Notes: a model not told the origin generated them from the sequence alone. A stretch of 64,000 nt of DNA from Sulfitobacter sediminilitoris (GCF_010667575.1 NZ_JAABNT010000002.1:479377-543376); one strand, 5' to 3'; shown: positions 53,161 through 62,248, counted from the first letter of the stretch. Program-made: numbers and translations.

Positions 53161-55326
53161 TTGCTGAACACAGTGCCTTTGACGCGTGACCTGGTGTTCG
53201 TGGGCGGCGGGCATGCCCATGCGCTTGTCCTGCGGTCGTGGGGCATGGACCCGCTGCCCGGTGCGCGCCTTACGGTGATCAATCCGGGGCCGACGGCACC
53301 ATATACAGGGATGCTGCCGGGACATGTCGCAGGCCACTACGGGCGAGACGATCTTGAGATTGATCTGGTCCGCCTGTGCCGCCATGCCGGTGCACGGTTC
53401 ATTCAGGACAAGGCGATCGGTATTGACCGCTCGCGCCGCGAGGTGATCCTCGAAGGGCGCGGGCCGGTTGCGTATGACGTTGCATCGATTGATGTCGGGA
53501 TCACGGCACAAATGGATCTGCCGGGTTTCGATGCGCATGGCATCGGGGCAAAGCCGCTGGATGTCTACGCGGCACGGTGGCGGGCATTTTTGGAGCAAGT
53601 AGAGCGCAACGAGGCGTCCCCTGAAGTGGCCGTGATCGGTGGTGGTGTCGCAGGATGTGAACTGGCGATGGCGATGGCCTTTCGGCTGCGCAAAATCGGG
53701 GCGCCGCCCAAAGTCACCGTCATCGAGGCTGGACCACGAATTTCCGGCGTCGGGTCAAAGGCACGGCAGACGATGCTGGCGGCGATGGCCGCGCTGGGCA
53801 TTGAGGTCAGGACGGATGCGCGGGTGACTGAGGTGCGTGCCGATCAGGTTTTGTTGGCAGGACAGGAGCCAGTCAGGGCGGCACTTTGTGTGGGCGCAGC
53901 GGGTGCGTTTCCGCACGGTTGGATTTCCCGGACAGATCTGCCGCTCGAAGACGGGTTCATCGTGGTCGGGCCTGATCTGGGCGTCAAAGGCGATGATGCT
54001 TTGTTTGCTGTCGGGGATTGTGCGGTCATGCCCCATGCACCGCGTCCTAAGGCAGGCGTTTTTGCCGTGCGTGCCGCACCCATTTTGCAGCACAATTTGC
54101 GGGCCGCGCTCACCGGCGGCGCACGCAAAAACTGGCGACCTCAGAAAGATTATCTGAAGCTGATTTCTTTGGGTGAACAGTCAGCCATGGCCGAAAAGTT
54201 CGGCTTGACGTTGACGGGGTCTTTCATGTGGCGCTGGAAATATCGGATCGACCGGGCCTTCATGGATCGGTTGAGCGATCTGCCGATAATGGCTGGCCCC
54301 AAGCCGCCCGATACTGCGGCACTTGGGGTGCGCGACATTTTGGCGGCCAAGCCGCTCTGCGGCGGGTGCGGGGCCAAGGTTGGCAGCGGCGTGCTGTCAG
54401 CTGCGCTTGAAGGAAGCGCCCCTATGGCGGGGGAGGTCATTACCGGAGCAGGTGATGACGCGGCGGTGCTGCGCCAGCCCGGCGGCGGGTTTCAGGTGAT
54501 CAGCACCGACCATCTGCGCGCTTTGGTCGAAGACCCGGTTCAGATGACACGGATTGCGGCGGTGCATGCCCTTGGGGATGTCTGGGCCATGGGTGCGCGG
54601 CCGCAAGTGGCGCTTGCGTCAATCGTGTTGCCGCAAATGTCGGCAGAATTGCAGGCGCGCACATTGGCTGAGATCATGCAGACGACGCGAGAGGTGCTGG
54701 AGGCGGCAGGCGCGCAACTGGTCGGCGGGCATACGACAATGGGCGCTGAGCTGACCATCGGATTTACGGTAACAGGCAGGCGGGAAGAGATGCCGCTGAC
54801 TGTCGCCGGGGCGCAGGCGGGTGATGTCCTGATCCTGACGCGCCCCATTGGGTCCGGCGTGATACTGGCAGCGGACATGGAAGGGCGCGCGGACGGTCGG
54901 GACGTTGCAGCAGCGCTCGAGATCATGGGTAAAACGCAGGATCGTGAGGCCGCTATCTTGGGCAAAGTTGCGCATGCGATGACGGATGTGACAGGCTTTG
55001 GCCTTGCCGGGCATGTCAGGCCGATCTGTGCCGCGTCTGATCTGGATGCGATTTTGTGGCGGGACGCAATTCCTGTTTATGCTGGCGCACGTGCCTTATC
55101 CGATGCTGGCATTTCCTCAAGCCTCATGCCGTCAAACCGGGCCGATGCATCGATGCAGGGTGGCGAGGATCTATTGCTGTATGATCCGCAAACGGCAGGG
55201 GGATTATTGGCAGCGGTGCCGGCAAGCGACCGTGACACCGTGATTGCCGCGCTTGAGGCCGAAGGCTGTCAGGGACATGTTATTGGTCAGCTGTCGAAAG
55301 GGACTGGACAACTGACGCTTGGCTGA
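53161..55326 (+). CDS. selD: NADH-dehydrogenase-like flavoprotein fused to selenide, water dikinase (SelD)
   Basis: A 721-residue fusion. Residues 1-375 are an NDH-2-like pyridine nucleotide-disulfide oxidoreductase (DLVFVGGGHAHALVL, VAVIGGGVAGCELAMAMA, LFAVGDCAVM). Residues 385-721 are SelD, with catalytic Cys403 and Lys406 in LCGGCGAKVGSG, GDDAAVL, STDHLRALVED and QTAGGLLAAVP. SelD makes selenophosphate from selenide and ATP; the flavoprotein half is thought to help reduce the selenium donor. The start is TTG 53161, six bases after aagagag; no better start exists before the FAD loop. Convergent mnmH is the likely user of selenophosphate. Confidence 0.9.
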   Translation: MLNTVPLTRDLVFVGGGHAHALVLRSWGMDPLPGARLTVINPGPTAPYTGMLPGHVAGHYGRDDLEIDLVRLCRHAGARFIQDKAIGIDRSRREVILEGRGPVAYDVASIDVGITAQMDLPGFDAHGIGAKPLDVYAARWRAFLEQVERNEASPEVAVIGGGVAGCELAMAMAFRLRKIGAPPKVTVIEAGPRISGVGSKARQTMLAAMAALGIEVRTDARVTEVRADQVLLAGQEPVRAALCVGAAGAFPHGWISRTDLPLEDGFIVVGPDLGVKGDDALFAVGDCAVMPHAPRPKAGVFAVRAAPILQHNLRAALTGGARKNWRPQKDYLKLISLGEQSAMAEKFGLTLTGSFMWRWKYRIDRAFMDRLSDLPIMAGPKPPDTAALGVRDILAAKPLCGGCGAKVGSGVLSAALEGSAPMAGEVITGAGDDAAVLRQPGGGFQVISTDHLRALVEDPVQMTRIAAVHALGDVWAMGARPQVALASIVLPQMSAELQARTLAEIMQTTREVLEAAGAQLVGGHTTMGAELTIGFTVTGRREEMPLTVAGAQAGDVLILTRPIGSGVILAADMEGRADGRDVAAALEIMGKTQDREAAILGKVAHAMTDVTGFGLAGHVRPICAASDLDAILWRDAIPVYAGARALSDAGISSSLMPSNRADASMQGGEDLLLYDPQTAGGLLAAVPASDRDTVIAALEAEGCQGHVIGQLSKGTGQLTLG

Positions 55327-56365
55327 ATGCCCTGGTCAAGCGCTTGGCCGTTTGGATAAGCGTTGCCGGTTCAAGATCGGGCAACGACAGATGTTCAGCG
55401 ACGTTTGACTGGCGCGCGGCTGACTTGGCATAGCGCGGGTCATAATGCTCTGCGATCAGTCCCCGGGCCAGAACTTCCCAGTTACCGGTTTGCGCTTCAG
55501 CGTGCCATTGGGCGATCTGCTGGGCTGAGTGGTATGCGCGGAGATGGTCGATGAGCAGACCAAGACGATCTTGGTCCTGAGTGAGATCGCTGTAGGCGCA
55601 GCACAGGAACCGGCTGCGCGCCTCAAGTGGGGCGGATATCCGGACGCGGGGCGCTTTGCTCATGCTCTCCCAAAGGGACGGTGGGATCAACCGTTCGCCG
55701 ATCTTGCTGCTTTCGGCTTCAACAAATGTTACCTGTGCAGGGTCGAGTGGCACAAGCGCAGCCGCCAGATGGCTTTCGAACATCTTTTGTGAGGGCTGTT
55801 GGGTGGCGATCCCGCCGAAAAGGGACCCTCGATGCGCAGCAAGCCCTTCGAGATCAAGCATTTGGGCACCAGTATCTGCGAGGTGGTGCAGCAAAGCTGT
55901 CTTGGCCGTTCCGGTGCCGCCTTCGATAAGAACAAAGCGGTGCGGCAGGGACGCGTCATAGAGTGTTTTGACAATCTCGCGGCGATAACTCTGATAGCCG
56001 CCCTTCAGCAGTTGCACGCGCCAGCCGACCTGATCGAGGATTGTCGAGAATGCACCCGAACGCTGCCCCCCTCGCCAGCAGTAGACCAGCGGTTGCCAGC
56101 TGCCATCTTTTTTGGCAAGTGCAGTTTCAAGGTGATGTGCCGTATTTTGCGCAACCAAAGCGCCACCGATTTTTCGGGCGTTGAATGGGCTGTCTTGTGT
56201 GTAGATCGTGCCGACCTTGGCGCGTTCGGCATCGCTGAGCACAGGCAGGTTGATGGCACCGGGTAAATGGTCCTCGGCGTATTCGGCCGGGGCACGGACG
56301 TCGATGATGGTGTCGACGCTGAGCGTGCGCAGATCGTCGAGGGATGTGAGGGTAAAGGGTGTCAT
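55280..56365 (-). CDS. mnmH: tRNA 2-selenouridine synthase
   Basis: A 361-residue protein (SelU/YbbB). The N-terminal rhodanese domain has the catalytic Cys in LVYCWRGGQRSGAF. The C-terminal P-loop domain has FVLIEGGTGTAKTALLHHL. It replaces sulfur of 2-thiouridine at tRNA position 34 with selenium, through geranylation, using selenophosphate from SelD. Its 3' end overlaps the selD fusion gene by 47 bp in convergent orientation. Together with MnmC/MnmD (16.9-18.7 kb) it would complete mnm5Se2U formation. Confidence 0.93.
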   Translation of the reverse strand: MTPFTLTSLDDLRTLSVDTIIDVRAPAEYAEDHLPGAINLPVLSDAERAKVGTIYTQDSPFNARKIGGALVAQNTAHHLETALAKKDGSWQPLVYCWRGGQRSGAFSTILDQVGWRVQLLKGGYQSYRREIVKTLYDASLPHRFVLIEGGTGTAKTALLHHLADTGAQMLDLEGLAAHRGSLFGGIATQQPSQKMFESHLAAALVPLDPAQVTFVEAESSKIGERLIPPSLWESMSKAPRVRISAPLEARSRFLCCAYSDLTQDQDRLGLLIDHLRAYHSAQQIAQWHAEAQTGNWEVLARGLIAEHYDPRYAKSAARQSNVAEHLSLPDLEPATLIQTAKRLTRAFSQASVVQSLSTADQ

Positions 56366-56868
56366 CGGGTGCCTTTGCGCATGAACCCTATGTATAGGCT
56401 TTGCGCCAGAGGTCCAGCGGGGACCATACTGGCAAGGGTAAGATAGTTTTGCCTCTGAGGCGGAAAATACTGCTTTGAAACAAAAAGTCGAAATGCTGGT
56501 GCAGAGCCGTCATTGCCTCTTTCGTCAGACAGGCTTGCCCCTTATCGGTCAGGCTTCACCCGGCGGTGCCAAAGTCGGTCGTTCAGGCGGAGCGCAGCGG
56601 AAGGCAGCTTAGAAACCCAAGCGCCGACACCGAGGCTGCGAGGATTTGCAATTGCAGCATTTCGATGAACGGAACGAGCTGCCATCTGTGGAAGCCGTCG
56701 CCGCAGGCGCGGGTCAGCGTTTCCTATTTTGAGGCGGGGGCTTCGGCGTTAACTCAAGCCAACATTCGCGCAACCTTCGCGTCATGGTTGAGGGCATTGA
56801 TTTGCGTCCCCACCGGCGAAAAAGTGACAAAGAAGAGAGATGCGAGAGATCATTTTGGAGGAAACATC
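56366..56868. other. About 500 bp without a supported gene
   Basis: Between mnmH and the broken cytochrome c gene. A frame covers 56566-56868 in phase with the downstream signal peptide but its translation looks non-coding (Arg/Ser/Cys-rich, no start context). It contains the upstream region of mnmH and a good ribosome site at its end (ggagga, 56858-56863). Nothing else is recognised. Confidence 0.5.
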
Positions 56869-58062
56869 ATGATGAAACGCTGCTTTGCCGCTATACTTTG
56901 CACGTCCATGCTGTTTGCGCCTTTGACGGCGTAAGACAACATGAACAAACTCACCAACATGCAAAAAACGGAAGCCACGTTCACTTTCGTCGAGCAGGAG
57001 GGGGATCGCGACCGCGTGGCTGATGAGGTAAAGGACTTTGCGCCATCGATCACCTTCGACATCCCTAACGGGCCATGCTTTTCATCGGATGGGCTCCTCT
57101 ACATTGCCGAGCGGAACCGGGTGCTTGCTTTCCCAGCGGCCGAATTTTTCTTTAAGGGCCCTGATCCGCCTGAGGGCGTTGTCGTAGCGCAAGGTGAATT
57201 GGTTCCGCCAGAGGAAGAAAGTTTTGATCACACCGCACGGGTTTGCGACATTGGCCCCGATGGCAAACTCTACATCTCGCTCGGGCAGCCGCACAACGTG
57301 CAGCCAGAGGAAAAACTGGAGATGTACGACGAAATCGGTATTGGCGGGATCATCCGCCTCAACACTGATGGTTCGGGCCGCGAAGTGTATACTCGCGGTG
57401 TGCGCAACTCAGTTGGCCAGGACTTTAACCCGGCAACTGGCGAGCTGTGGTGGACCGACAACCAGGTCGACGGCATGGGCGACGACATCCCGCCAGGTGA
57501 GTTGAACCGTCAGACCGCGGCTGGTCAGCATTTCGGCTTTCCGTGGACAACAGCCGGGTCGAAATTCCGCAATATGCAAATGTGCCGCACCTGCCACGGG
57601 ATTGATGGCTTTGCGACGATGCCAATCGCGCCTCATATCGGAGGCGAGCCGGAGGCATATCTTGAAGCCCAACTCATGGCCTTCAAGACAGGCCAGCGCG
57701 AACACGAGATGATGACCGTCGTCACGGCTGGCCTTGATGCGCAACAGATTTCCGACGTAGCGGCTTGGTATGGCGCACACGAGGCGACGGCGATCTTGCC
57801 AGAGGGCGTAAAGGCCGAGGACGCGCCTCAGGCCTGTGTCTCTTGTCATGGTGCCGACGGCATCTCGGAATTGCTCGATGCGCCAAACCTTGCGGGGGAG
57901 ACGAATATCTACCTCGACACGCAACTCAAAGCATTCAAGCGCGGCAACCGACAGCACGAGATCACGTCCGAAGTTGCAGCCGAACTGTCTGATGAGGAAA
58001 TCCGGGAGATTGCAGACTGGTATGCTGCCGTGAGCCTTGAGATCGTTCCTCCTCAAGAGTAA
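56869..58062 (+). pseudogene. Broken PQQ-dependent sugar dehydrogenase (sorbosone dehydrogenase-like)/double cytochrome c gene
   Basis: A strong ribosome site precedes ATG 56869 and a signal peptide (MMKRCFAAILCTSMLFAPLTA), after which TAA at 56932-56934 stops translation. The same frame resumes (DNMNKLTNMQ from 56935) for 373 codons after ATG 56941. It reads into a sorbosone-dehydrogenase-like propeller (SSDGLLYIAERNRVLAF, DHTARVCDIGPDGKLYISLG, GQHFGFPW) and two cytochrome c domains (CRTCHGIDG, CVSCHGADG). A single CAA-to-TAA change would restore an LTAQDN cleavage site. The propeller is only about 200 residues, around half of normal, so an internal deletion also seems likely. Without the signal peptide the hemes could not be attached. 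Confidence 0.7.
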
Positions 58063-58069
58063 GCGCAGA

Positions 58070-58309
58070 TCAATACCCGAGCGGTTCATTCGCCTGTGCC
58101 GCGAAGGTCCGGAAAATCCCGCAATTCTGACGCCCGTTCATTTCGCAGCAAAAGGGGGCTTTCGGCGCCGATTCCCAGGGCAGAGGCACATTCCCCGACG
58201 GGAAAGGCGGAACTAGCTGGTGCTTGTCGCATACAATCACGCAGACATCGGCACGGCGATTAACCGCGCCGGGTGCTGGGAAGTCAATTTGTAGAAATTG
58301 GTGGAGCAT
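58070..58309 (-). pseudogene. Possible C-terminal gene fragment at the left edge of the integrated element
   Basis: The minus-strand frame ending at 58070 encodes a protein-like segment (NRRADVCVIVCDKHQLVPPF, PFCCEMNGRQNCGIFRTFAA, ending QANEPLGY) with chromosome-like codon use. It fades at about 58290, where AT-rich element DNA begins. I do not recognise the family. It may be the tail of a gene cut by insertion; its front part was not found in the window. Evidence is weak. Confidence 0.35.
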
Positions 58310-58320
58310 AGCTCCACCAA
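58298..58320. repeat. Perfect hairpin at the left edge of the element
   Basis: Arms ttggtggagc (58298-58307) and gctccaccaa (58311-58320) with loop ata. The right arm ends in CTCCACCA, like the 3' end of a tRNA, the usual target of P4-type integrases, but no T-loop or acceptor stem precedes it. It could be an att core or a terminator for the converging genes. Confidence 0.5.
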
Positions 58321-58450
58321 ATATGCTTTCTTCTAGTTTCAGATCGTATATATTATCCTATATAAGACAATAGTTTAGTATTTGTCTTTTCCGATACGTA
58401 CCTCACTATTCCTATGGTTTCCGGGACATTCATGGTATAAAAAATGGTAT

Positions 58451-59623
58451 ATGAGAACAGGAAAACTATCAGTTGCCAAGTTGCGGCAGATTGCCGAACC
58501 GGGCAGGTATGGCGATGGAGGATGCCTTTACCTAGTCGTGGCGCCGGGTGGGACAAAGCAATGGGTGGCTCGCCTTACTATTCATGGCCGTCAAACTGAT
58601 CTGGGACTTGGTGGTATCTCGAATGTAACGCTTGCGGAAGCCCGGGAAGAAACTGCCCGGCTGAGAAAGATCGCACGCAACGGGGGCGACCCACGAACCG
58701 AGAGAAGTCGTGAGAAGCTAACTTTCTCAGAGGCTGCGCGTCATGTCTATGACCAGCTGCGCCCTACATGGAAGAACAAAAAGCATGCGGAGACATGGCT
58801 AGCGACTTTGGAGAACTATGCCTTTCCAAGTCTTGGACGTCGCCCGATTGAGACAATATCAACTGCGGATTGCCTTAAAGTTCTCTCACCTATCTGGACC
58901 GAGAAACACGAGACCGCTAAGCGCCTGAGACAGAGGATCGCCACTATCTTCGACTGGGCGAAGGGGGCCGGGCACTATCCATTCGAGAACCCCATCAATG
59001 GCATAGAGAAGGCATTGCCGACGGTTAAGAAGTCCGTAGCCCACATGCCAGCCCTTCCTTGGCGGGACCTTCCTGCTTTTATCTGTGACCTTCAATTGCG
59101 CGAAGGAGTCTCAGCACGATTGCTTGAGTTCGTCATCCTTACTGCTGCGCGTTCCGGAGAAGCTCGTGGAGCGAAGTGGTCGGAGATTGATGGTGATAGT
59201 TGGGTGGTCCCCGCCGACCGTATGAAGCGTGGTGTCGAACATCGCGTCCCCCTCTCATCACAGGCAGTTGACGTCTTGAGTCAGATCAAGGGCCTTGATG
59301 CCGATCTGGTCTTCCCGTCCCCAGTTACAACGAAGGGCATAAGACCAATGAGCGACGCCGTTCTCATGGCACTTCTGCGTCGCATGGGACATCACAGCAT
59401 CACGGCACATGGTTTCCGGAGCACGTTCCGGGATTGGGCGACGGACGTCGCTCGTGCAAATAGAGAGGTTGCAGAAGCCGCACTTTCCCATGCTACTGGG
59501 AACGCCATTGAACGCGCCTATGCTCGCTCTGATCTCTTCGAGCGGCGTCGTGAGCTGATGGATGCTTGGGGACGTTTCTGCTTGGGTGGTGCGGGCGATG
59601 TTGTAGCGTTGGTGCGTGGATGA
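58451..59623 (+). CDS. P4-type tyrosine integrase
   Basis: A 390-residue site-specific recombinase. The N-terminal arm-binding DUF4102-like part is KLSVAKLRQIAEPGRYGDGG and LYLVVAPGGTKQWVARLTI. A SAM-like core-binding domain covers residues 90-190. The catalytic domain has Arg in TAARSGEARGAKWSE, HGFRSTFRDWA (His and Arg), a further His in ALSHATGN, and the Tyr nucleophile in ERAYARSD. ATG 58451 is used; the frame open to 58382 lies in AT-rich DNA. The stop overlaps the next ATG (ATGA). Confidence 0.93.
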   Translation: MRTGKLSVAKLRQIAEPGRYGDGGCLYLVVAPGGTKQWVARLTIHGRQTDLGLGGISNVTLAEAREETARLRKIARNGGDPRTERSREKLTFSEAARHVYDQLRPTWKNKKHAETWLATLENYAFPSLGRRPIETISTADCLKVLSPIWTEKHETAKRLRQRIATIFDWAKGAGHYPFENPINGIEKALPTVKKSVAHMPALPWRDLPAFICDLQLREGVSARLLEFVILTAARSGEARGAKWSEIDGDSWVVPADRMKRGVEHRVPLSSQAVDVLSQIKGLDADLVFPSPVTTKGIRPMSDAVLMALLRRMGHHSITAHGFRSTFRDWATDVARANREVAEAALSHATGNAIERAYARSDLFERRRELMDAWGRFCLGGAGDVVALVRG

Positions 59624-60183
59624 AACCTTCACGAGCAATCAATCAGGCTAAGGCTGCCTTTGAGCTACCTCTAGGGGAGCCGAAGGTTGGATCAGATGCA
59701 GTGAACTTGCGCCACCTCTGGCACGCGCTCGAACTTGTCTCCAGCATGGGTGACAACGCTGCGATACAGACATTGCATCAAGCACTGAAGAGTGGCCAAC
59801 TTGTGGCCCATGCGCATTCGAATGGTGCCAAAATTCCATCTCGAACGTGGCTGAAGGCTCCATCAGCGCAAAGCAATGGCTCGCCTCCGGGATGGTTGAC
59901 CGGCGTCATCTACTTTCACCACGACCTAGAGAACTTCAAAGGGGAACTGCCGGTGGTAGCGCTCAAGGAGGCAGAAAGTTGGCTTTCAACTTTCAGCCCA
60001 AAAGCTGGCCCCGGTCGGCCCTCGAAACGAGCCGTTGCGGCAAAAGCGTACAAGAAGCTCTATCCGAACGGCCACACTGCTGCCAACGCAACTTGGAAAC
60101 AGGTGGCACTGAGTGTTGAGGAAGTTCTGGGGTCACAGGTGAGCATTAGGACAATCCAACGCGGGCTTGGGTTAGCAAGTTAG
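59620..60183 (+). CDS. Unrecognised 187-residue element protein
   Basis: The ATG overlaps the integrase stop, so expression is coupled. The protein is soluble and mixed alpha/beta. The N-terminal half (NLRHLWHALELVSSMGDNAA, FHHDLENFKGELPVVALKEAE) has no motif I recognise. The C-terminal 55 residues (PGRPSKRAVAAKAYKKLYP, then SQVSIRTIQRGLGL) look like a helix-turn-helix, so DNA binding is likely. It could be a regulator or accessory factor of integration. Only position and the HTH-like tail support this. Confidence 0.7.
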   Translation: MKPSRAINQAKAAFELPLGEPKVGSDAVNLRHLWHALELVSSMGDNAAIQTLHQALKSGQLVAHAHSNGAKIPSRTWLKAPSAQSNGSPPGWLTGVIYFHHDLENFKGELPVVALKEAESWLSTFSPKAGPGRPSKRAVAAKAYKKLYPNGHTAANATWKQVALSVEEVLGSQVSIRTIQRGLGLAS

Positions 60184-60264
60184 GCCAAATCCTCAGGACA
60201 AAATGCAGTCAGAGTTTTGGCCTTTTTGTCCGCCTGTCGCGTTCCTTAGTCATATACTAGCACA

Positions 60265-60293
60265 GTGATACCCCCCAGTGTCAGGAGTATCAC
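60265..60293. promoter_or_regulatory. Inverted repeat before the AlpA-like gene
   Basis: Arms gtgatac (60265-60271) and gtatcac (60287-60293) flank a 15-base spacer with the ribosome site aggag. The palindrome ends four bases before ATG 60298, so a protein bound there, or an RNA hairpin, would block initiation. Self-control by the AlpA-like product is a guess. Confidence 0.5.
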
Positions 60294-60297
60294 AGCG

Positions 60298-60600
60298 ATG
60301 CCAAACAACTTACCAGAAGGCGACCTGCTAGAAGGCGACCTAGCCGAAAATAGTCCCCTAAATAACGACAGGCCATGGTGGCGCGACTACGAATACATGC
60401 GCCCGACTTATGCTGCGCGTTACCTTGGTATTTCGCAGAGTAAACTTGCGAAACTCCGCATGCAGAATTGCCCGACAACGGGACCGCCCTTTTCGAAGAT
60501 CGCGGGTATGGTCGTCTATCGAAGGCCTGACCTCGATCGCTGGGTTGAAGAAAATCAAGTCGTCGATCACCGCGATTCACGCACCCCCGCCACCAAATAA
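60298..60600 (+). CDS. AlpA-like/excisionase-type HTH protein
   Basis: A 100-residue protein, ATG 60298 after aggag; the frame is open to a GTG at 60265 inside the inverted repeat. The core is a MerR/AlpA-like winged helix: MRPTYAARYLGISQSKLAKLR, then GPPFSKIAGMVVYRRPDLDRWVEEN. This layout is typical of small element-encoded excisionases and of AlpA, an activator of integrase genes. It likely steers excision or early transcription of the element. Confidence 0.8.
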   Translation: MPNNLPEGDLLEGDLAENSPLNNDRPWWRDYEYMRPTYAARYLGISQSKLAKLRMQNCPTTGPPFSKIAGMVVYRRPDLDRWVEENQVVDHRDSRTPATK

Positions 60601-60701
60601 GAAATCCCCGCCGCTGGATCGACGCGACGGGGAGGTGGTTTCAAGTTACAAGACCACCTTACCACGCACGCTCGACCCCGGCTATCCCAAAGGAATGCAT
60701 T

Positions 60702-62189
60702 ATGGAAAATGATACCGGAATCGTCGGTGTTGATGGCACTGAAGCAGAGATCACTAAGTTGGCTGAACTCAGCCAAACCGACTATGAAGTGGAACGTAAA
60801 GACGCTGCAAAACGGTTGGGTATGCGCACCACGGTTTTGGACAAGGAAGTGAAGAAAGCACAACAAAGCAATGCTCTTGTCGGTCAAGGTGACGCAGAAA
60901 CGGGATTGGAAGAACTTGAGCCTTGGCCCGACCCAGTTGACGGTGCAACACTTGCGTTAGAAATCCGTGGTAGGCTGCTGGCGCATGTTGTTTTCTCTGC
61001 CGATGCTGATGCAGATTGTGCCACTTTCTGGATCATTGGGACATACCTGATGGAGACTTGGCGGCTCTGGCCTCGGCTGTTGATCACCAGCCCGACCAAA
61101 GCCTGCGGTAAATCGACTCTTCTGGAGGTGCTTGATGCGATGGTGCATCGGGGCTTCATCACGTCGAATGCATCTCCTGCAGCTATCTTCCGGTCGATTG
61201 AAGGATGGTCCCCGACACTTCTGCTCGACGAAGCTGACACTTGGATGAAGCAAAATGAGGAGCTGGCGGGTATCCTGAATTCGGGCCACACGCGTCGCAC
61301 GGCCCGGGTCATGCGCGTACAAGAGGTCAACGGGGAATACCGTACCATAGCCTTCTCAACTTGGTGTCCCTTGGCGATTGCAGGTATTGGCAGCCAGCGC
61401 GATACGCTGGTGAGCCGCAGTATCGTGATTAATCTACGGCGCAAATTGCCCGATGAAACCGTGGAACGGATGCCACTCGACTTACACGCTGAACTCCTGC
61501 ACTTGCGTCGAAAACTTGCTCGGTGGGCGAAGGACAATTCAAAGAAGATTAGCTCGATGACAATCGAACCGCCGACCTGCGGCAATGATCGCATGCAAGA
61601 CAATTTCACGCCTTTGTGGCGCATCGCCCATGCATTGGGTGGAAATTGGCCGAGCTGGATCAAGGCTGCCTATGCTGCGCAAGCAAAAGCACAGGAGAAT
61701 TCTGATGATCCTGCCGGTGTCATGTTGCTACAGGACATTGCAGAAGTATTCGCGGCAAAGAAAACGAGGCACGACCGGATTGCGTCGTCTGAACTCGTCC
61801 ACGAACTGACACAGTTGGAGGATCGCCCGTGGGCTGAATGGCGGCAAGGAAAACCGCTTACTGCCAATAACATAGCGAAATTGCTGAAGCCCTTTGGAGT
61901 CACGCCGAAGGTAACCAAACTGAACGGAAACTCGGTACGTGCGTACGATCGAAATGAGGTGGAAGCTGCCGCAGCCCGTTACGTCAAGTTGAAGTGTAAC
62001 TCCGTAACCATTGAGCAAAATCAAGAGGTTATGGAAAGTTCAAAGTGTAATCTGGAGCAACGTGTTACAGCACTGAAACCGGCCAACCCATTGAAAGAAA
62101 AGGAAGGTTACACGGTTACACCTGTTGGTCAGGAGAGCCAAGTTTTTCACGATGGTGATGATCCTTATGATCCTGATGCATGGCGTTAG
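60702..62189 (+). CDS. DUF3631-type ATPase, possible element replication helicase/primase-associated protein
   Basis: A 495-residue protein with Walker A TSPTKACGKSTLLE (about residues 128-141) and Walker B TLLLDEADTW, then arginine-containing RSIVINLRRKLPDE and a DUF3631-like C-terminal half (FTPLWRIAHALGGNWPSWIK, WRQGKPLTANNIAKLLKPFG). Such proteins in phages, satellites and islands resemble helicase parts of primase-helicases. The N-terminal 90 residues carry no primase motif. ATG 60702 follows aaagga. The last 60 residues are variable and polar. Confidence 0.82.
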   Translation: MENDTGIVGVDGTEAEITKLAELSQTDYEVERKDAAKRLGMRTTVLDKEVKKAQQSNALVGQGDAETGLEELEPWPDPVDGATLALEIRGRLLAHVVFSADADADCATFWIIGTYLMETWRLWPRLLITSPTKACGKSTLLEVLDAMVHRGFITSNASPAAIFRSIEGWSPTLLLDEADTWMKQNEELAGILNSGHTRRTARVMRVQEVNGEYRTIAFSTWCPLAIAGIGSQRDTLVSRSIVINLRRKLPDETVERMPLDLHAELLHLRRKLARWAKDNSKKISSMTIEPPTCGNDRMQDNFTPLWRIAHALGGNWPSWIKAAYAAQAKAQENSDDPAGVMLLQDIAEVFAAKKTRHDRIASSELVHELTQLEDRPWAEWRQGKPLTANNIAKLLKPFGVTPKVTKLNGNSVRAYDRNEVEAAAARYVKLKCNSVTIEQNQEVMESSKCNLEQRVTALKPANPLKEKEGYTVTPVGQESQVFHDGDDPYDPDAWR

Positions 62190-62248
62190 GTTTAGTTACC
62201 TTCGAGAACAAAATCCGAGTTAGGGGGCGCAATTTGCCGCCGAGTACG

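Larger units (their letters stand above)
58298..62189 (+). mobile_element. Small integrated element with P4-type integrase (satellite-like or integrative island)
   Basis: Base composition drops relative to the flanks, and four genes run in one direction: integrase, unknown 187-residue protein, AlpA-like DNA-binding protein, and DUF3631-type ATPase. This is the early-gene order of P4-like satellites and small integrative islands, where the ATPase would support replication. No capsid, packaging, relaxase or restriction genes are seen. The left edge is set at the hairpin at 58298-58320; the right edge is not certain, as no matching att repeat was found by eye and the element may extend past 62189. 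Confidence 0.65.

Noticed and set aside
56566..56868. N-terminal extension of the broken cytochrome c gene
   Set aside because: The ribosome site and signal peptide at 56869 mark the real start; the upstream translation is not protein-like.
58298..58320. tRNA gene at the element edge
   Set aside because: Only the CTCCACCA end is tRNA-like; no T-arm, anticodon arm or acceptor partner precedes it.
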